A stretch of DNA of 64,000 nt from Melanopsichium pennsylvanicum. Taxonomy: Eukaryota > Basidiomycota > Ustilaginomycetes > Ustilaginales. Shown here piece after piece: positions 20,281-30,117 of the stretch; the first letter of the stretch is position 1, and each line of letters opens with the position of its first letter. The DNA is taken from assembly GCA_900208305.1 (NCBI GenBank), contig OAPG01000001.1, positions 372,001 through 436,000 of the forward strand, read 5' to 3'. Both the position numbers and the translations under genes were made by a program. Below the pieces are notes generated by a model. It saw nothing but the letters and a program-made list of their open reading frames with translations, ran no database searches and had not been told where the DNA came from.

Positions 20281-21125
20281 AATTTTTTTCCACCAAATCC
20301 CGACTTTTTGCAGGACAAGCACGCTCAAAGATTAAAGGAATCTGCACAACAAGCTTGGGGCAAGATGGAGCAAAAATTGGACAAGTAATGTTGATTTTGT
20401 CTGATATGATGGTTTCAGACGGGGTCAATTTCTTTGCAATGGCAATGGTGGGACTAGACCCGCAAACAACAGCGCTGCACGGCACAAACATGCACGGCCT
20501 CAGCCTAATTCAAGTGTGATGTGAGCTGATAAGGGCTTCATGGTATTGCACGGTGGTGAAAGTACATATTAGCCGGGTCAAAGCAAAGATGGTTGGGGAA
20601 GGATCTCTGCTGGGACACAGAAGCCATTTTGGCCACTTGGGATTCAACTGACTGGTTGTCTGGATGGGTATTAGTTGGTATGAGGTTGAGGAATAGAGTT
20701 AGACACACGCATGATGAGACGTTTCTTTTGACTGCATCACTTGGATAGTTGTCTTGAATAAGAGCGGAAGCAAGCAAAGGGCAAAACAGACTCAAAAATT
20801 GGTTCACAGTCTGAGATACAATAAGGAGAAGCACTCTATTATTGGGCGGAGAAGAGAAACGACGTGGGATTCAGGGGTTTGCACTCTACTCTCTTTCCCC
20901 CTGCTGTTACCCCAATTTTAAAATTAAATTCCAAGGGGCCACAGTGCGAGAGCGTGTTTGCGATTTATGGTGGATTGCATGAAGGAGCAGACAACAGGCC
21001 CACTTTGAAAGAAAGCTGCAATTTTAATATAGTGGGCGAGGCTTGAAAGACAGAGTGATGAAGAAAAGAGGGAAAAAAGGTGAGACAGACTGGCAGTCCG
21101 ACAGCCAAGGGGTCCTCAGATTTAA

Positions 21126-21173
21126 CCACACATACACGCACACACACACACACACTGTGGCACACACATAGAC
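21126..21173. repeat. Interrupted (CA)n microsatellite
   Basis: Seen directly; interrupted by TGTGG. Confidence 0.8.
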
Positions 21174-21190
21174 ACAAAGCCACGCTGCGG

Positions 21191-21222
21191 GGTCTGCTCT
21201 GGTCTGCTCTGGTCTGGTCTGA
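21191..21222. repeat. Short tandem repeat GGTCTGCTCT
   Basis: Two and a half units followed by GGTCTGGTCTG variants. Confidence 0.7.
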
Positions 21223-21899
21223 TCGTTGTAGGTGAGTGCGGTCTAAAACGCGTGCTTGAGGATAACATACCTCATGACAGGTTCCTTGATCTGGTTGCGC
21301 AGGGCGGCTCGGCTTGCCTTCTAGAAGTATCCCAACCTCGACTCCCTCATTCTTGGTGTTCACACAAGCATTACCGCCGGACCCAGCTTGCAGCGAGCAT
21401 CGATATCTGACACTGTCCAACCCAACCGCACCACCCCTTCTCATCGGCATCACAGTCTTCGTTACCATCCCGCTCCTACGCTATCTTTCATTTTTCTTTG
21501 CTTGCGTCTCCCGGCTCCTTTGCAAGTTCTCGAGGTCACAGCGTCACAGTGGAAAGGCATCATTCATCACAGGTGGCTTTTCGCCGTCGCAACTCTCTGC
21601 TCGGTTCACTCAGCTCTTTGAAATCCGGTTCGACACGGTCTGAGGCCGTCATTGCGCCTTATATACGTAGCAAAGTGTCGTTTTTAAAGCCTCGTGCACC
21701 GTCTCATTCTCTTGTTCAGCTCTTATATTCCCGAGCTTTTTTTTGCTTTCCCGGCTCGTCACCGCTCCAATGAGCTCGACCTAGCAGAAACACCGTCTTT
21801 CCTATCGCCCGCGACGATATCAAGCTCGATTGTCCATCTGCATGCTGTCCAGTCTATAACCGCAGCCCTCAACATAGCCGTCCTGGCCACAAGAGCGTC

Positions 21900-24800
21900 A
21901 TGGTATCCTCACTGAACGTCAACGACGATGCTGGTCGCGCATCTTCGTCCCAACGCGGACCACTACGAGGAGCAGAGGCTATCGCCAACTTTTATGGTCG
22001 CTACTCGACCGATCATGCCTCTGTTCGAGCCAAGAACATCGAGTCTTCACTCTCCAGCTACGCCGGCAGCATTCGCAGATCTTCTTCCGGCACCGAGTTC
22101 TATTCACATGCACACAGCTTAAACGAAAGCGAGGAGGCCGCCACCCTGGCAGATGGTTCAACTCAACAAATAAAGGCGCCTCGAGTGTACAACTCTTTCC
22201 AAGCTGCTGCAGCAGCAGCGTCCCGCTCTTCGCTCAACAAGCGAGGCTCCCAGAACAGCCTTCCCAGCAACGCGGCGTCATCACCTTCAATTCGAAATTC
22301 CCCTTCATTTTCCTCTCCTCACGTTTCCTCCCCCGCCTTCGGAGAAACTTCAACGCCCAGCAGCGGTGGTGGCGCTGTCTTAGGCCTCGTCTCACCCTCG
22401 GTAGTCAACAAGGGCAACTCGTTCGATTTCTCTTCCGTCAATCAGTACACGCCGGCCTCTCTTGCCAACACTTTCCCTTGGCTTTCTGCAAATCCAGCCA
22501 CCAACTTTAAACAAGATCGTGGGTCTCTGTCGGCCAAGGGCAGAGCGATAGCCCAAACCAAAATGGACTCACCACCCGTCTCTCATTTCAGCAAGGGCAA
22601 AGGGTTTGGCTGGAACCCTGCCGAAGATCATAGAGCACCGAAACTTGGGACCAACATTCGTCCCAATCCCAGCGCTTCCAAGGTGGACATGCGAGGCACC
22701 AGAGACGCGGTTGGACGGGGCCGGGGTCTCGGCATCAAATCTTCGTCCGAACTCGACCTTCCCGAGCGGATGCGAAGCCAACGCAAAGGTGCTTTGGCAC
22801 CACCACGCCTCTCTCAGGACCCGATCGCAATAAGTATCGAGGAAGAGTTGCGGCCCCGGAGCAATGTACCACCCAAGACCGACTCAGCTTTTTCGCGTCT
22901 TGGTCGAGCTTTCCGCCGGAAGAGCAAAACTGGGAGTGACCTCAAAGTAGATCTCAATGCTGATGCCAAAGATGTGCCACCACTGCCCAAAACCCCGCGC
23001 AGAGTTCCCAGCCAGGCTCTTTCGGTGAAGTCGTCCAAACCAACAGATCCCTTCGCAGCTAAGGCGCTCAAGGCGGCTGACCCGGTTCCTTCGCTGACAA
23101 AGGCCAGCATGGACGCGGCTCACCAGCACAAGGAATTGCCAGATGTGCACGCTCAAGGATCCATCTCTGCAGACTCTTCAAGCAAGTTCCTCGACTCCTC
23201 CACGCGTCAGAAGGGAGCCGTTTACAGCTCTGATGATCGCATGGTGGCTCAACAACCCAGCACGACATCGGCGAAGCCGAGTCACGACGGCAGGGATGCA
23301 GGAAGAGCGCCGGTGACGTTGGCGGACCCAGAGACCTCATCACATCTGGCACAGTCCCACAGAGCCGGAACTGTGAAAGAAGCAGGGCAAGCAGCTGCGA
23401 TGGAAGAGACGGGAATTCAGGTCGAGGATGCCAAGCCCGTGCCGGAGATTGACTCTACCCATGCAGATGATCAGGGCCGCGACGATGAAGAAGCGAAGCA
23501 GGTCGAGAGCGCGACACAGCTCTATCCCGCGAATGCCGATACGGTACCGCTAACCACTGACTCTGACTATGTGCGCACAGGCTCTGATGCGGCCTTGCCC
23601 TCTACGCTTGCCACAAGGGAATCGCTGAAACGATCCACATCGGTGGAGTCGAACACCTCGAGCGCAGGTCGCAGGTCGCTGGCTTTCCTCGCGTCCGCCA
23701 TCTCGATGGGCGCTATCGCTGCCGAGGCAGAAGAGGAGGCTGATTCCGCCCGAAGGGGAGACGAGAAGCTTGGTGACGCTCTGAACTCTACCACCGATAG
23801 CGACGCAATCGATCCCTCGAGGCCTTCGCTGACGTCCATTCCTGTCACCGTCTCCCGTACCAACTCCACCAGCTCAACGCCCCGACGCACGTCCTTGACA
23901 GAGCAGACTGCGCCCACTTTCACTTCCATGTCTCGTCACTCGAGCGCCGATCGCAACCATCTTGAGCCCAAGTCGGCGACGCGCAACGACCAGATTCCCA
24001 GCATCTTGTCAGACTTCCTCAGCATGAATTCGGACGTGGGAGCACAGCATGGCAAGAGGGGAAAGAGCAAAGTCCCCTCCCGAACTGCCCACGGCGATGT
24101 GACTTCCGACTTGTCGAACGTGCCATTGGAGCGTTCGAAGAGCGAGACGTCAGATGGTCGCAAACCGGCATACAGCTCTTCGCCAAAGGCCGCACGTGCT
24201 GTCAAAGGCGTCTTTATGTCTCCGCCAGCTGGCCCAAGCAATCCTGCCTTCGTATCGCCCTTTTACGTCGCTCCACTCACATCAGTCGACTCGGGCCTCG
24301 CCACCCGCCCGAGTCGCGCATCCGGTCGCCGTGCAAGCGCTAGCTCCCGGTCTATCACGAGCGAAGACTCTAGGAGCGTCCACAGCGGATCGCGCCGCGG
24401 CTCCGTCCCATTGGCTGTGCCGGACAGCGCGCCCCCAGAGCCAGAGACTGCCAGCACAGGACGTGCAACGGAAGGCAATACAGACCAGGCCCATGAGGCT
24501 TCCGCAGCCGAAAAAGCCAGGAAAGTCAAGTCATTCGGCAACTTGCGTGGTACAGCTAATGATCAAAATCGAGAGGCGATGCCGCGTGCTAGTACATCCA
24601 GACTCCCTTCCGCATCAACTCCATCAGAGGCTAGCACTGGGGGAACCGATCCTGCTTCCACAAGTGCGAGTACGGCTGTCAGCGATCAGAGTGAAAATTC
24701 TCAGGATGTTTCTTCATCTAGATCTCGGGGCGTTCACCACCAACCTCTGCGCCGTCCGAAGACCAGCGGAGCCGAAGCGGGCCCAGATCGAGAGCGTTCG

Positions 24801-27800
24801 AACCTGGCTCCTGCAAATACCCAGGGAGCAGCGGGTTCGCGTCGAGGCTCAGGTCCAGGACGTGCGTCTCTGGACGACACTGGCCGGGCAGCCAAGCCTT
24901 ACTCTTCTTCTACTGGTGAGGGCGACTTTGAAACGATGAAATCTCGGGCTCAGGCAGCAACCCCAACGGAGCGACAGCGAAGCAGTACAATCGATGAAAT
25001 GGCTCGCGTCTCCGCTTCTGAGCGCCGAGACAGCTCAGCGTATGGCAGTAGACCCAGTGAGCAGAGCACTGGCGCTATCACGCCATCTTCGTCGAGGCTC
25101 GAGACAAGTGGTGGAGCCGCTGCTCTCTTTGGCAATCCGACCACAAGGCCGCGCACTTCCTCTCTGCTTCCCTCCTTTGGTTTCAGCAGAAGTCGAACCG
25201 GATCTTCTGCTGGCCTCGAAGGGTCAGGAAAGAGCCCGGGCATTTTTGGCACCAATGCGCGCTCTGCGTCGGGCGGCTTTTGGCGCGAGGCTAGCGATCC
25301 TCCTACTTCGTCGGGTGGGGGCACGCAGCCATCGGAAAGGAATGGGGCTGATCGATCGCCAAGAGCTTCCACGAGCTCACGAGCTTCCTACAACAGGCAG
25401 CTCTCAGCAGGTACGGTCCTTTCAATTGCAGAATCAAAGCAGCTGTCGGTCAAGCCAGAAAAAAAATTCTCGCTGTCCGCTTTCTTGCCTTACGACGACG
25501 AGTATGCGCCCGAGTATGCCGATCGTATCGCCTGTACAGCTCCAAAGACGCAGGTTGCAGCCATCTTGGCTTCTAGCCCTGATTCCTTCTATGTGGACGC
25601 ACTTCATCACTTCATGGCACGCTTCTGGTTCAACGGTCTTCCCCTCGACATTGCCTTGCGAAAGCTGCTCATGGACTTGCACCTGCCCAAGGAGACCCAG
25701 CAAATCGACCGAGTCATGGAAGCGTTCGCAAAACGCTACAACGAGTGCAACAGCGGCCTCTTCGCCTCAGATGATCAACCTTACATCCTGTCGTTCTCGC
25801 TCATGATGCTGCACACTGATGCCTTTAACAGGAATGCTAAGAACAAGATGACCAAGGTTGATTACCTCAGAAATACAGGGTCAAGTGGCGTGCCGACCGA
25901 GATCCTCGAGTATCTCTACGACAACCTGACTTTCACTCAATTCATCTACATCGAGGATGAAGAAGCTGGCCGCCGACGTCCATCGGAGGCTTCAGGTATG
26001 TCCTTGACCGGACCCAGCGCGTCGTCTTCTCTGGCTACTCCGGGCGCGGCCGCGAACAATCGCACCAAGATCGATCCTTATTATTTGATCACCCAAGGTC
26101 GACTCGGTGAGCTGCGTCCGGACTTGGAACATGTGATTCCCGAGGACACACCGTTCTCGTATACAGGCAGTTTGCCGAACTTCGACGTGGACCGCCTCAA
26201 CTCTGCGTTCCTGCATGCTCCAAGCATCGAGATCGTGACCACCAAGCAAGCAGGCGATCAGTCAGGCACAGCCTCTCCGATCCCCGGCAAGGGCGAAGAA
26301 GAGGTGGTTTCGCTCAAGGTGACCAAGGTGGGCGTGGTCAACCGCAAAGACGACGTCTCTGACGGAGGCAAAAAGGCCGCTTCTCGCAAATGGAAGACGA
26401 GCGGTCTGCTTCTCACGGGCTCTCAACTGTTGCTCTTCAAAGACATCATCTGGATCAACGCTCTGCAATCTCAGATCTTGGATCAAGTGGGTCACTCGCT
26501 TCTGTGCAATGGAATTCCGACCGAAGACAATGCCGCACACGAGATGGTGGAGGGTGGCGTTGTCATTTCTCCTCGGATCACCTACTTCCGACCGGACGGT
26601 GTGATTTCGCTAGCCGATGCTGTGGCAGTCAAAGATCACTCGTATGGCAAATACGACTTTGTCTTCCGTCTGCTCGCCGCCAAGGGTCGTCAATACTTGG
26701 TCCAAACTCAAAGCGAGGACGATATGAATGACTGGATCCACAAGATTAACTTCTGCGCTAGTTTCCGCACATCCAACATCAAGATTCGCGGTCTTGACCT
26801 TGCTCCTCGGGCCCAATCCGGTTCGGCGTCGCAGGAGCTGGACGGCTTGGATCCTAACGACACGCTGGAGAGTCGATTTGGCCGTCAAGCGCTATCCAGA
26901 ACCTCATTCTCTGACTCGGATCGCCCAGCTCGCGGGATAGGCACGGACGAGAGCGGCAGATCGACTCCTGTGCCTGACGAGATGGGCGACTCATCGAGGA
27001 ACGGAACGCTGCGCCCGAGCGTCGACCCCATGTCCAGGAACAACGAAAGCGACGGACCTCCAAGACCTCGCTCCTCAGCCTCTCATCGCCTGAGCCCGGC
27101 TTCTTCCACAATACAGAAACGAGCCAAGGCGCGTCGCGAGCTGATGATAACCAAGATCGCCGAAACAGAAATGCAGCTAGAACGTGCTGCAACACGATTG
27201 GCGGACGAGATTCGTCTAGCGCGACACTTTGCCATTCTGACGCCCTTCCTCAAGTCGACCCGGGATCGAATCGAGATGTCCGCCCTGCCGCTTGCTAGCC
27301 GCATTCGAGCACTCCGTCTAGATGTGGCCAAGGCCGAGGCCCGGTGCAAGATCTTGCATTTGGACTTGGCGGCTGGTGAGAGAGTTGCTCGATCACTGCT
27401 CCCAAACATTTATCTGTCATCGTCAGCAATGAGGGCGGCTAACCGCATGCCGTCGGCTCAGATGGCGACTCCGCAGCTGCTCGAATTGGGAAGCAAATCT
27501 GACACTCAAGCGCAATTTGAAGAGCTATTTGCACCGCTAGTCAACGGCGGCGGCCCGTACGAACCGCCCACCACAGCAGCTGGCTTGTCTGGCACCGTGA
27601 AGAAGCCAGCTTCACACCAAAGAAATCAGATGAACCTCAACGCTGTCTGCGAGCAGCCTGCGGACGAGTCTCCCGTCATGCCGTCGAGACGGCAGATGGC
27701 GGATGCTGAAGACGATGTTGAGCAAGAGCACGAGACGCCTGATGCAAGGAAGCCGAGCGATTCTGAACGACCATCCTCGCCATCGCGCTCGTTTGTGTCA

Positions 27801-27992
27801 GCGTCGTCAGCAGAGAAGCAGGAGAGGCGAGTCAAGGGATCAGCAGCAGACGAGGTGCCGGAAGAGTGGGATATGAGTCAGGTAGCAAGACCTGGAACGA
27901 ATAGGATAAGTCTGGTAGACTTGCCTTCGCCTGATGAGCTGCAGGAGGCTACGGGCGGGCGATTCAGGTTCGGCGTAAGGCCGACCGATTGA
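21900..27992 (+). CDS. Sec7-PH Arf GTPase exchange factor (Syt1/EFA6-like)
   Basis: One uninterrupted frame of 2030 residues. The first ~1180 residues are disordered and rich in S, T, P, R and A. The Sec7 domain spans about 1187-1357. It keeps the catalytic glutamate finger in LHLPKETQQIDR and the second Sec7 motif in LMMLHTDAFNRNAKNKM. A PH domain (about 1477-1624) starts RKWKTSGLLLTGSQLLLFKD and contains an insertion rich in charged residues. A helical stretch (about 1740-1840) and a disordered tail follow. The order Sec7 then PH then coiled coil is that of EFA6/Syt1-type exchange factors, which load GTP on Arf proteins at endosome, Golgi or plasma membranes. Which Arf it uses cannot be told. 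The start at 21900 is the first in-frame ATG after a C/T-rich leader. Confidence 0.87.
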   Translation: MVSSLNVNDDAGRASSSQRGPLRGAEAIANFYGRYSTDHASVRAKNIESSLSSYAGSIRRSSSGTEFYSHAHSLNESEEAATLADGSTQQIKAPRVYNSFQAAAAAASRSSLNKRGSQNSLPSNAASSPSIRNSPSFSSPHVSSPAFGETSTPSSGGGAVLGLVSPSVVNKGNSFDFSSVNQYTPASLANTFPWLSANPATNFKQDRGSLSAKGRAIAQTKMDSPPVSHFSKGKGFGWNPAEDHRAPKLGTNIRPNPSASKVDMRGTRDAVGRGRGLGIKSSSELDLPERMRSQRKGALAPPRLSQDPIAISIEEELRPRSNVPPKTDSAFSRLGRAFRRKSKTGSDLKVDLNADAKDVPPLPKTPRRVPSQALSVKSSKPTDPFAAKALKAADPVPSLTKASMDAAHQHKELPDVHAQGSISADSSSKFLDSSTRQKGAVYSSDDRMVAQQPSTTSAKPSHDGRDAGRAPVTLADPETSSHLAQSHRAGTVKEAGQAAAMEETGIQVEDAKPVPEIDSTHADDQGRDDEEAKQVESATQLYPANADTVPLTTDSDYVRTGSDAALPSTLATRESLKRSTSVESNTSSAGRRSLAFLASAISMGAIAAEAEEEADSARRGDEKLGDALNSTTDSDAIDPSRPSLTSIPVTVSRTNSTSSTPRRTSLTEQTAPTFTSMSRHSSADRNHLEPKSATRNDQIPSILSDFLSMNSDVGAQHGKRGKSKVPSRTAHGDVTSDLSNVPLERSKSETSDGRKPAYSSSPKAARAVKGVFMSPPAGPSNPAFVSPFYVAPLTSVDSGLATRPSRASGRRASASSRSITSEDSRSVHSGSRRGSVPLAVPDSAPPEPETASTGRATEGNTDQAHEASAAEKARKVKSFGNLRGTANDQNREAMPRASTSRLPSASTPSEASTGGTDPASTSASTAVSDQSENSQDVSSSRSRGVHHQPLRRPKTSGAEAGPDRERSNLAPANTQGAAGSRRGSGPGRASLDDTGRAAKPYSSSTGEGDFETMKSRAQAATPTERQRSSTIDEMARVSASERRDSSAYGSRPSEQSTGAITPSSSRLETSGGAAALFGNPTTRPRTSSLLPSFGFSRSRTGSSAGLEGSGKSPGIFGTNARSASGGFWREASDPPTSSGGGTQPSERNGADRSPRASTSSRASYNRQLSAGTVLSIAESKQLSVKPEKKFSLSAFLPYDDEYAPEYADRIACTAPKTQVAAILASSPDSFYVDALHHFMARFWFNGLPLDIALRKLLMDLHLPKETQQIDRVMEAFAKRYNECNSGLFASDDQPYILSFSLMMLHTDAFNRNAKNKMTKVDYLRNTGSSGVPTEILEYLYDNLTFTQFIYIEDEEAGRRRPSEASGMSLTGPSASSSLATPGAAANNRTKIDPYYLITQGRLGELRPDLEHVIPEDTPFSYTGSLPNFDVDRLNSAFLHAPSIEIVTTKQAGDQSGTASPIPGKGEEEVVSLKVTKVGVVNRKDDVSDGGKKAASRKWKTSGLLLTGSQLLLFKDIIWINALQSQILDQVGHSLLCNGIPTEDNAAHEMVEGGVVISPRITYFRPDGVISLADAVAVKDHSYGKYDFVFRLLAAKGRQYLVQTQSEDDMNDWIHKINFCASFRTSNIKIRGLDLAPRAQSGSASQELDGLDPNDTLESRFGRQALSRTSFSDSDRPARGIGTDESGRSTPVPDEMGDSSRNGTLRPSVDPMSRNNESDGPPRPRSSASHRLSPASSTIQKRAKARRELMITKIAETEMQLERAATRLADEIRLARHFAILTPFLKSTRDRIEMSALPLASRIRALRLDVAKAEARCKILHLDLAAGERVARSLLPNIYLSSSAMRAANRMPSAQMATPQLLELGSKSDTQAQFEELFAPLVNGGGPYEPPTTAAGLSGTVKKPASHQRNQMNLNAVCEQPADESPVMPSRRQMADAEDDVEQEHETPDARKPSDSERPSSPSRSFVSASSAEKQERRVKGSAADEVPEEWDMSQVARPGTNRISLVDLPSPDELQEATGGRFRFGVRPTD

Positions 27993-28922
27993 TCAGAGCG
28001 GGCATCGTCTTGGTGTTCATCCAGTCGGCCGGACGAAAGCACGTGGAACAAAGATTGCCATATTTTCCCGCCGTGGGTTCGTTGCCCGGCATTCAAGCAG
28101 CAGCTATGAGTAGCGGTGGATGAGCAGCAGTGGCCGAAAAGCTCATCGACCGAAAAAGGTCTGCATTTTGTTTGTTCCTGATAATGTGAGTATCTATGTA
28201 ATGGAAAATGAGAGCACTGAAACTTATCTGCCGTCTTGCGAAGTGCGCGAGATGAGCTTCGGAAAGAGTGTGAGGATCAGACGAAAGTGAGCTCTCACTG
28301 AATGGAAAGAGTGCGGGGAAGAGCTATCTCGCGCGATATTTGAAACCTGCTCAACAGGACACGTACGATAATAAGCAGAGGCTACGCACGAATCCGCCCG
28401 AGACCGAACTTTTGTCTTGTTTTGCATTGCCGGCTATGTCGGAGCAGGTGAAATTAGAAATTCTTTGCGTAGCACCTTCGAAAAGAGATCCTGGACGATG
28501 TTTGTGCGTGTGTGTGTGTGGTGTAGTGATATGATTTGATGTCGTCAAAAGCCTGTATGAGTTCAAGGTTGGCCGCATCTGTCGGAATCCAATCGAAAGA
28601 GTTGGTAAACGCAGCCCGATAGAGACGATGAGGTATTGAGTGATGTTTGTTCATGAGGCTCAGGGGATGCCAGAATGAATGTGAAAGCAAATTCTTGCGT
28701 TGAAGTGGCCAAGTGACGCGCATTTTCAAAGAAGCAACCCCAACCCAGATAGACAGAAAGAAAGTAGTAAAACTGAACGTGTGGAGCCGGGCGAAAGAGG
28801 AGAGAGTAAGCAAAAGTGCTCTGGACCGGATCAAGTTGAACACGATTAGCCGGAATTCTGACGAAATAGCGTTTGCACGTCGTCGTGCTCCGTCTGCTCC
28901 GGACATCACTTCTCTGATTGCA
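27993..28922. other. Intergenic, 3' of Arf-GEF
   Basis: About 0.9 kb with a GT microsatellite near 28502-28520. A 169-codon minus-strand frame (28454-28963) lacks recognisable features. Confidence 0.4.
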
Positions 28923-29112
28923 TTACACTCTTGACTTTTTCGTGCCCAAATCTGATTGATCAACTTGGACTTTTGTTCGAGAGGAGCTTCTCAACAGGAT
29001 CCAAAATGTGGGGGGCAAAGATGGGCACTCACCTTGATTGTTGATTCGCTTGACGTTGCTCGCCTTTGGCTTTCAAATTGCGATCAGCGTTAGGTAGATT
29101 AGCAACGGCCAT
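28923..29112 (-). CDS. Possible small spliced gene encoding a ~43-48 residue protein
   Basis: On the minus strand an ATG at 29112 opens MAVANLPNADRNLKAKGEQR and runs to a consensus donor (CAAG|GTGAGT) at 29032. Two acceptors are possible. One at 28990 gives a 43-nt intron and a basic tail ending GTKKSRV with stop at 28923-28925. One about 38 nt further gives an 81-nt intron and the tail RFGHEKVKSVMQSEK. The second intron size fits this genome better. The peptide is hydrophilic and helical. No family was recognised. Confidence 0.3.
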
Positions 29113-30117
29113 ATGCTCATCGAAGCTTGTTCTGCGTTGCTGAGCTTCTCACATGCTTCGAAGCATGACCAAAGACAATTCTTCAAGGGGCAGAGACTCT
29201 CTGTTCATCATCACAAGACATCGGGACAAGTCATTTCTATCAAAACTGATGCCAAGGTGTGCATAACATTGGTGATAGAGAATTGTCAGGAAGGCTGGCT
29301 TTGGCGAAGGTCACGAGAGCGGTTTCGAGTGTGGGGTATTTGACATGGTGACAAAGTTGTGTAAGCTCACCACGACGATTGTGTCAGGACTAGTACTCGT
29401 ACGAATGAAACAGCATGCGAGCTGGGCAAGCGCTCATTCAATTACATTGTACTGCCAATTCCCTGTGACCGGGACAAGGTGAAGGACAGTAGACGAGAGT
29501 AGACGGGAGGAGAAGGTGCACGAGCATTTCGACAAATCTCCAACCGCTACTTCCGTCCATCCGACTCAGGCTTGTGTGTATATGTGCTCAACCCCGCGCG
29601 CTCTCTCTGTCTCTCTCTCGCCCACTGTCTTCCGACCCTCTGGTGGAACGCCTTGAACTCCACGTTCCTCGCGCTCTTCCGCCCGGTGCTCCGCCTTTTT
29701 GGTTTGCTTCATGTGTTCAGTCCGGCTAACCGGTGCCAGCCTGCCTCAAGCATCTCTCGTCTCATCGTCAAATCGGCCCGTTACTCTCTCTCTCCAATCC
29801 TTACACAGTCCTGAATCAGAACAGCATTCAAATACTCAAAACCGCCTATCGGATCATCCTCCCCTCCCCTCCTCACTGCCTCCGCTACGCTTGTACACTT
29901 TCTTCTTCTCCTTTTCCGCCATCACATCGCTCTAGTCTTTCTCGAGCTCCTCTTCATTCGACCGATTCACACAATATCGGTCATCACCTAGAACGGCTGC
30001 ATCTCTCTCCAAATCCTATCCACCGCTCGAGAGTGCGTACGTCTAACATCGAATAACACCCACTTTCAACCAGATTCAATACATCAGCCGAATCCCACAA
30101 CACAATCCGTTCTCAAC
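29113..30117. promoter_or_regulatory. Upstream region of MFE-2
   Basis: The last ~500 bp are strongly pyrimidine-rich (CT tracts near 29600-29640 and 29860-29940), typical of a leader or promoter of a highly expressed fungal gene. No coding frame is supported. Confidence 0.5.

Larger units (their letters stand above)
20281..21899. promoter_or_regulatory. Intergenic and upstream region of the Arf-GEF gene
   Basis: It includes the Pol III terminator of the tRNA, a CA repeat (21126-21173), a GGTCTGCTCT tandem repeat (21191-21222) and a C/T-rich probable 5' leader (21470-21890). No gene is supported. Confidence 0.5.

Noticed and set aside
28454..28963. 169-codon minus-strand frame
   Set aside because: No domain or bias. 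The start of this stretch is better explained by the possible small spliced gene, and the rest is AT-rich.
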